Below are positions 56,301 to 59,337 of a stretch of 59,337 nucleotides of DNA, piece after piece. The notes below the pieces were generated by a model. The model ran no database searches. It was not told the origin of the DNA and worked only from the letters and a program-made list of their open reading frames with translations. Position numbers and translations under genes: made by a program. The DNA comes from Candolleomyces eurysporus (taxonomy: Eukaryota; Basidiomycota; Agaricomycetes; Agaricales; Psathyrellaceae): the NCBI GenBank assembly GCA_027579435.1, contig JANBPK010001496.1:1-59337 (forward strand), read 5' to 3'. The stretch's first letter is position 1; each line of letters opens with the position of its first letter.

Positions 56301-57228
56301 GAATCCCATCCCATTCCTTCTCCACTCTTGTCCAAAGCTCTCCAACACTCTTGGCTGGTTCTTCATATGTTTCAAGTCGTCTTTTGAGGTAATGCCATAG
56401 GTGTTCAATGGGATTGGTGTCAGGAGATTGTGCAGGCCACTTGAGGACTTCAACATCATTGTCAGAGAACCATATTTTGGCTTTGCGACTGGTGTGTTTG
56501 GGGTCATTGTCTTGCTGGAAGATGACATCTTCTATGTCATATCCAAAATATTCGAGTGTCTTGATGAATTCATTGCCCAGAATCTTTGTGTAGAGCTCAC
56601 CATCCATCTTCCCATCAATCTTGGTTGCATACCCAACCCCATCCCATGTCATACATCCCCACATCATCAAATTTCCACCTCCAAACTTCACAGTTCCTTC
56701 TACCAGCCTATCACTCAAACCTTCTCTATCCTCTTTCCGCACATATTTCCTTCCATCTGACCCCAAATGGTTGATTTTAGTCTCATCTGACCAGATTACC
56801 TTCTTCCAATCCTCTATTGTCCATTCTGCATGCCTCTCTGCAAATTCCAGCCTAGCCCTCTTGTGGCGTGCCTGCAACTTGGGCCTTTTCTTCTTCACTA
56901 CAGCTGTCATACCACTTTCCTTCAGCCTCCGATGCAATGTTTGAGTAGAGAACTTCTTTGCACTTTGATTGCAAAGCATTACTGCTGCCTGCATTGCATT
57001 GTTGACCTTCCCTGTGCGGATAACACGGTTGGCATAGTTAATGCTGGTATCGGTAAGGAGACGAGGGCGACCACCAGAGGGCTTGGAAAGGTTGGGACGG
57101 TGTTCAGAGCAAAGACGACTGATTGTAGCAATGCCATAACCAGTTTGATGATGAATAGAAGCTGCTGACTCTCCAGAATCTAGCAGATAAAGGATATGAG
57201 AGATGGAGGTAGAAGATAGTTTGTGCAT
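56260..57228 (-). CDS. Tc1/mariner transposase, DD34E, 322 aa
   Basis: Cut-and-paste transposase, intronless and fully open from ATG 57,228 to the stop at 56,260. The N-terminus is a paired helix-turn-helix DNA-binding region (SISHILYLLDSGESAASIHH at 8-27, IATISRLCSEH, and a GRPR hook at 53-56). The catalytic triad is visible: D148 in WSDETK, D240 in FQQDNDPKHTS, and E275 in SPDTNPIEHLW, with exactly 34 residues between the last two, the DD34E spacing of Tc1-type enzymes. The length is normal for the family (about 320-345). The gene ends inside the left terminal repeat. No defect is seen, so the element may still be active. Confidence 0.93.
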   Translation of the reverse strand: MHKLSSTSISHILYLLDSGESAASIHHQTGYGIATISRLCSEHRPNLSKPSGGRPRLLTDTSINYANRVIRTGKVNNAMQAAVMLCNQSAKKFSTQTLHRRLKESGMTAVVKKKRPKLQARHKRARLEFAERHAEWTIEDWKKVIWSDETKINHLGSDGRKYVRKEDREGLSDRLVEGTVKFGGGNLMMWGCMTWDGVGYATKIDGKMDGELYTKILGNEFIKTLEYFGYDIEDVIFQQDNDPKHTSRKAKIWFSDNDVEVLKWPAQSPDTNPIEHLWHYLKRRLETYEEPAKSVGELWTRVEKEWDGIPVEVRSARDLACV

Positions 57229-57444
57229 GCTGAATAGGGAGTGCGGATGGCAGTTGTGGGGGACTTAGAGCAGCTTTACTTCAGCCTATATACCTCTAGT
57301 ATCATAATCACATGATTTTATTTGGCTATATTTGCATTTATTCAACAAAATCACATGATTTTGTAGAATAAAGAGGGAAAAAATGATTGGTTACAAAACC
57401 TTTCCAATGACTTGCACTTTTGTGTGATGAGAAAACAGTACCAG

Positions 57445-57598
57445 AAATAATCAGATCAACACGTGACTTGGCACGCATGTAAAAAACATGTTGATGTTTT
57501 CCTGGGAATAAATTCAGAATTTTACATAATTTATTTCAAATGATATTGACTCATCTTCCAAAAAGTGCAAAACATTGGAAAGGTTTTGTGAGCCACTG
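57445..57598. repeat. Right terminal inverted repeat of the mariner element
   Basis: Reverse complement of the left repeat, with scattered differences (for example GGAAAAC against GGCAAGC in the inner part). It ends at the TA duplication 57,599-57,600. Confidence 0.85.
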
Positions 57599-57600
57599 TA

Positions 57601-57954
57601 GTTGACGAAGGCTTCTAGAACTCTTCTTGTACAATCGCAAGTTTGAGGGGGAGCTAAGGCTCAACCAGCAACAATAGTAATGCTTCACAAAGTGACTTTG
57701 CTAACACACAGTAGGGTTTGAGATACAACAGATAACTTTGCAAACAGAGGGACACAGCCTTGAGCAACTTCAACACAAGAACAATTTGATAAAATGCAAG
57801 TGACACAACTCTGATTGACTTCACAAACTTAAACACTCTTTTCTTGATAACAGATGGCTCTCGTAGATTCCTGGGAACATGGTCCTGACACGAAATACAA
57901 ATGCTAGCTCTCCGCTAATGCTATAATAGATAAAACTGAGACATATATATAGGT
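57601..57954. repeat. Direct repeat D, copy 1 (CpG-depleted)
   Basis: About 350 bp repeated 1,383 bp further on. Shared strings include TTGTACAATCGCAAGTTTGA and TGGCTCTCGTAGATTCCTGG. Where copy 2 has CG, this copy very often has CA or TG. Its left edge is the mariner insertion point. The spacing and size could fit LTRs of a small non-autonomous retroelement, but I see no primer-binding site or polypurine tract. Confidence 0.75.
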
Positions 57955-58983
57955 AATTATTGTTTGGCACACAGACAAGAAACAAACAGATGACAGAGAC
58001 AGAGAGAGATAAGAAACACAATCACATGAGGGTATTGAAGGCCAAGAGTTGAATCTCAAACTTTAGAACACAGCCCAGGCTCTTTGCAAACCTGTTCTGG
58101 ATGTGGCTGTTGTTGAGTCCACATGGATATTCACCGAGGATTGCTCCTGGAGAGCGCACTCTTGGATTTGCAAACCTAATCCAATGAATTAATCTGAGTT
58201 TTGGATGCTTGGCTCCACCAAGCCATACTGCTTCACTGCTCTGCTGACACCTATCTCTTGGCTATGGACAGGCTGACTGAGCTTTGGGTTGATAACCCCA
58301 TACACTTTAGTTGTGCTTTCCTGTTTTCCGTACAGGTTCTTAAACTTCAGATGATCCTCCAAAGCTCATCAACAAATGCTAATGCCTTCCAAAGATGGTA
58401 AGGTTAGCGCTTATTGACTTGACAGATCAACAATCATGTTCTCAAAGCCATCGGCTACTTCACGAAGACTTCTGCTTAGCAATGTCAGCATGAATTCCCT
58501 TGTAGTACACATAACTCCTGCTGATATCGTCCCTTGCCAGGTCAGGCATATCAGGTAGCTTCAATTCTAGTTGTAGTTGTTTCAGATACATTCACAAGGC
58601 CTTCACAAACTTAAAGTACCATTGTGAAACCATCTTACTTGTCTTTCTTGTCTCTGCTAGGTAGTCTGCTTAGTTGGCAATCAGGGAAAGCTCCAACTCT
58701 ATGGTTTCCCACTTCACAAAGATCTTCTTTATACACAAGTCAGTTCACAAACATTAAGAGCTAGTTTGCAAATTTTATAGGGTGTTCATGCAAGCGGTGC
58801 ATCAGTGTGAGATGCCAACTGATGATTGAGGGTGGACGGTGATGTGCAGGTAGCAAACTAGGGCTCTCTAACCAACAAAACTATAGAACTCAAACACACA
58901 CACACAACCACAACAACACAACACACCAAATACCTTTGTGAAGATAAGGCGGGCAAGGGGTATAGGTAAAAGCTCTAAGTCTC
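57955..58983. other. Interior between the two D repeats
   Basis: No coding motif. One open frame on the + strand (58,201-58,401) is short and has no recognisable motif. A CA-rich low-complexity run lies near 58,895-58,925. Confidence 0.4.
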
Positions 58984-59337
58984 ATCGACGGAGGCTTCTA
59001 GAACTTTTCTTGTACAATCGCAAGTTTGAGGGGGAGCTAAGGCTCAACCAGCAACGATAGAAATGCTTCGCAAAGCGGCTTTGCTAACACATAGTATGGT
59101 TTGAGATACGACGGATAACTTTGCCAACAGCAGACATGGCCTCGATCAACTTTAATGCAAGAACGATTCAATAAACGCAAGCGACACGACTCTGATTGAC
59201 TTTGCAAACTTGAACACTCTTTGCTCGATAACAGATGGCTCTCGTAGATTCCTGGGAACATAGTCCTGATGCGAAATACAAACGCTAGCTACCCGCTAAT
59301 AATGATAGCGATAAAACAGAGACGTATATATATGTAA
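58984..59337. repeat. Direct repeat D, copy 2 (window edge)
   Basis: Second copy of the 350 bp repeat; it keeps most CpGs and is cut by the end of the window. It probably continues beyond. Confidence 0.75.

Larger units (their letters stand above)
56144..57598 (-). mobile_element. Intact Tc1/mariner-type transposon, 1,455 bp
   Basis: Both termini read CAGTGGCTCACAAAACCTTT inwards and are flanked by TA (56,142-56,143 and 57,599-57,600), the target duplication of Tc1/mariner elements. The inverted repeats run about 150 bp with only a few differences. The single transposase gene is on the - strand. The right half also contains, at about 57,385-57,430, a second copy of the terminal sequence facing the right end, giving a nested 215 bp palindrome. 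The near-identity of the ends and the open transposase point to a recent insertion. Confidence 0.92.

Noticed and set aside
56401..57168. + strand frames within the mariner element
   Set aside because: They are antisense shadows of the transposase gene.
57601..59337. A definite LTR retrotransposon flanked by the D repeats
   Set aside because: Spacing (1.38 kb) and length could fit a small non-autonomous element, but I found no primer-binding site, polypurine tract or coding remnant between the repeats.

Overview
The window reads as nuclear DNA of a basidiomycete, most likely an Agaricomycete. Genes are broken by many short GT-AG introns (often 50-60 bp). Two membrane-protein families typical of mushroom genomes are present in many copies, and the right side carries a KDZ (Kyakuja-Dileera-Zisupton) transposon with its usual companion gene. 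All functions below come from reading translated exons by eye; no database search was run. No rRNA or tRNA gene and no CRISPR array was seen. Fourteen single N bases are present, nearly all beside homopolymers.

Left and centre (1-39 kb): an array of multi-pass membrane proteins. Family A is an unnamed seven-TM-like family with signatures such as ALYGLSVFLET, GDALLV/YRCY, AILIESA-PL and MIIFRVTTGRSFT. It has five complete copies (2.7-4.0, 5.4-6.7, 13.2-14.4, 23.6-25.0 and 32.3-33.7 kb) and at least five broken ones (7.4-8.1, 9.5-9.9, 15.3-16.0, 26.0-27.3 and 38.1-38.5 kb). Family B (DUF6533 type) has four copies that look complete (0.8-2.3, 16.2-18.1, 28.8-30.6 and 34.9-36.8 kb) and one truncated copy (45.5-46.7 kb). 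Two of them lie on a 2.3 kb segmental duplication. Between these are a small secreted protein (8.9 kb), a possible cyclin-like gene (11.3-12.4 kb), another polytopic membrane protein with two decayed tandem relatives (19.8-22.7 kb) and a Nudix hydrolase (30.8 kb). Dispersed repeats, an inverted repeat and a 275 bp MITE fill the spaces.

Centre-right (39.7-44 kb): a tandem pair resembling mushroom I66-type serine protease inhibitors, then a short-chain dehydrogenase/reductase.

Right (45-59.3 kb): transposon territory. A KDZ element (49.2-56.1 kb) carries at least nine in-frame stop codons, all TGA, and an apparent Asp-to-Asn change at a conserved motif. This is the pattern expected from CpG deamination of CGA and GAC codons. 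Its downstream flank was hit by an intact 1,455 bp Tc1/mariner element (DD34E) with long inverted repeats and a TA target duplication. A 350 bp direct-repeat pair follows, in which one copy has lost about a dozen CpGs to TpG/CpA. Taken together, the window suggests a birth-and-death array of membrane proteins beside a methylation-scarred transposon block that was later invaded by a younger element.
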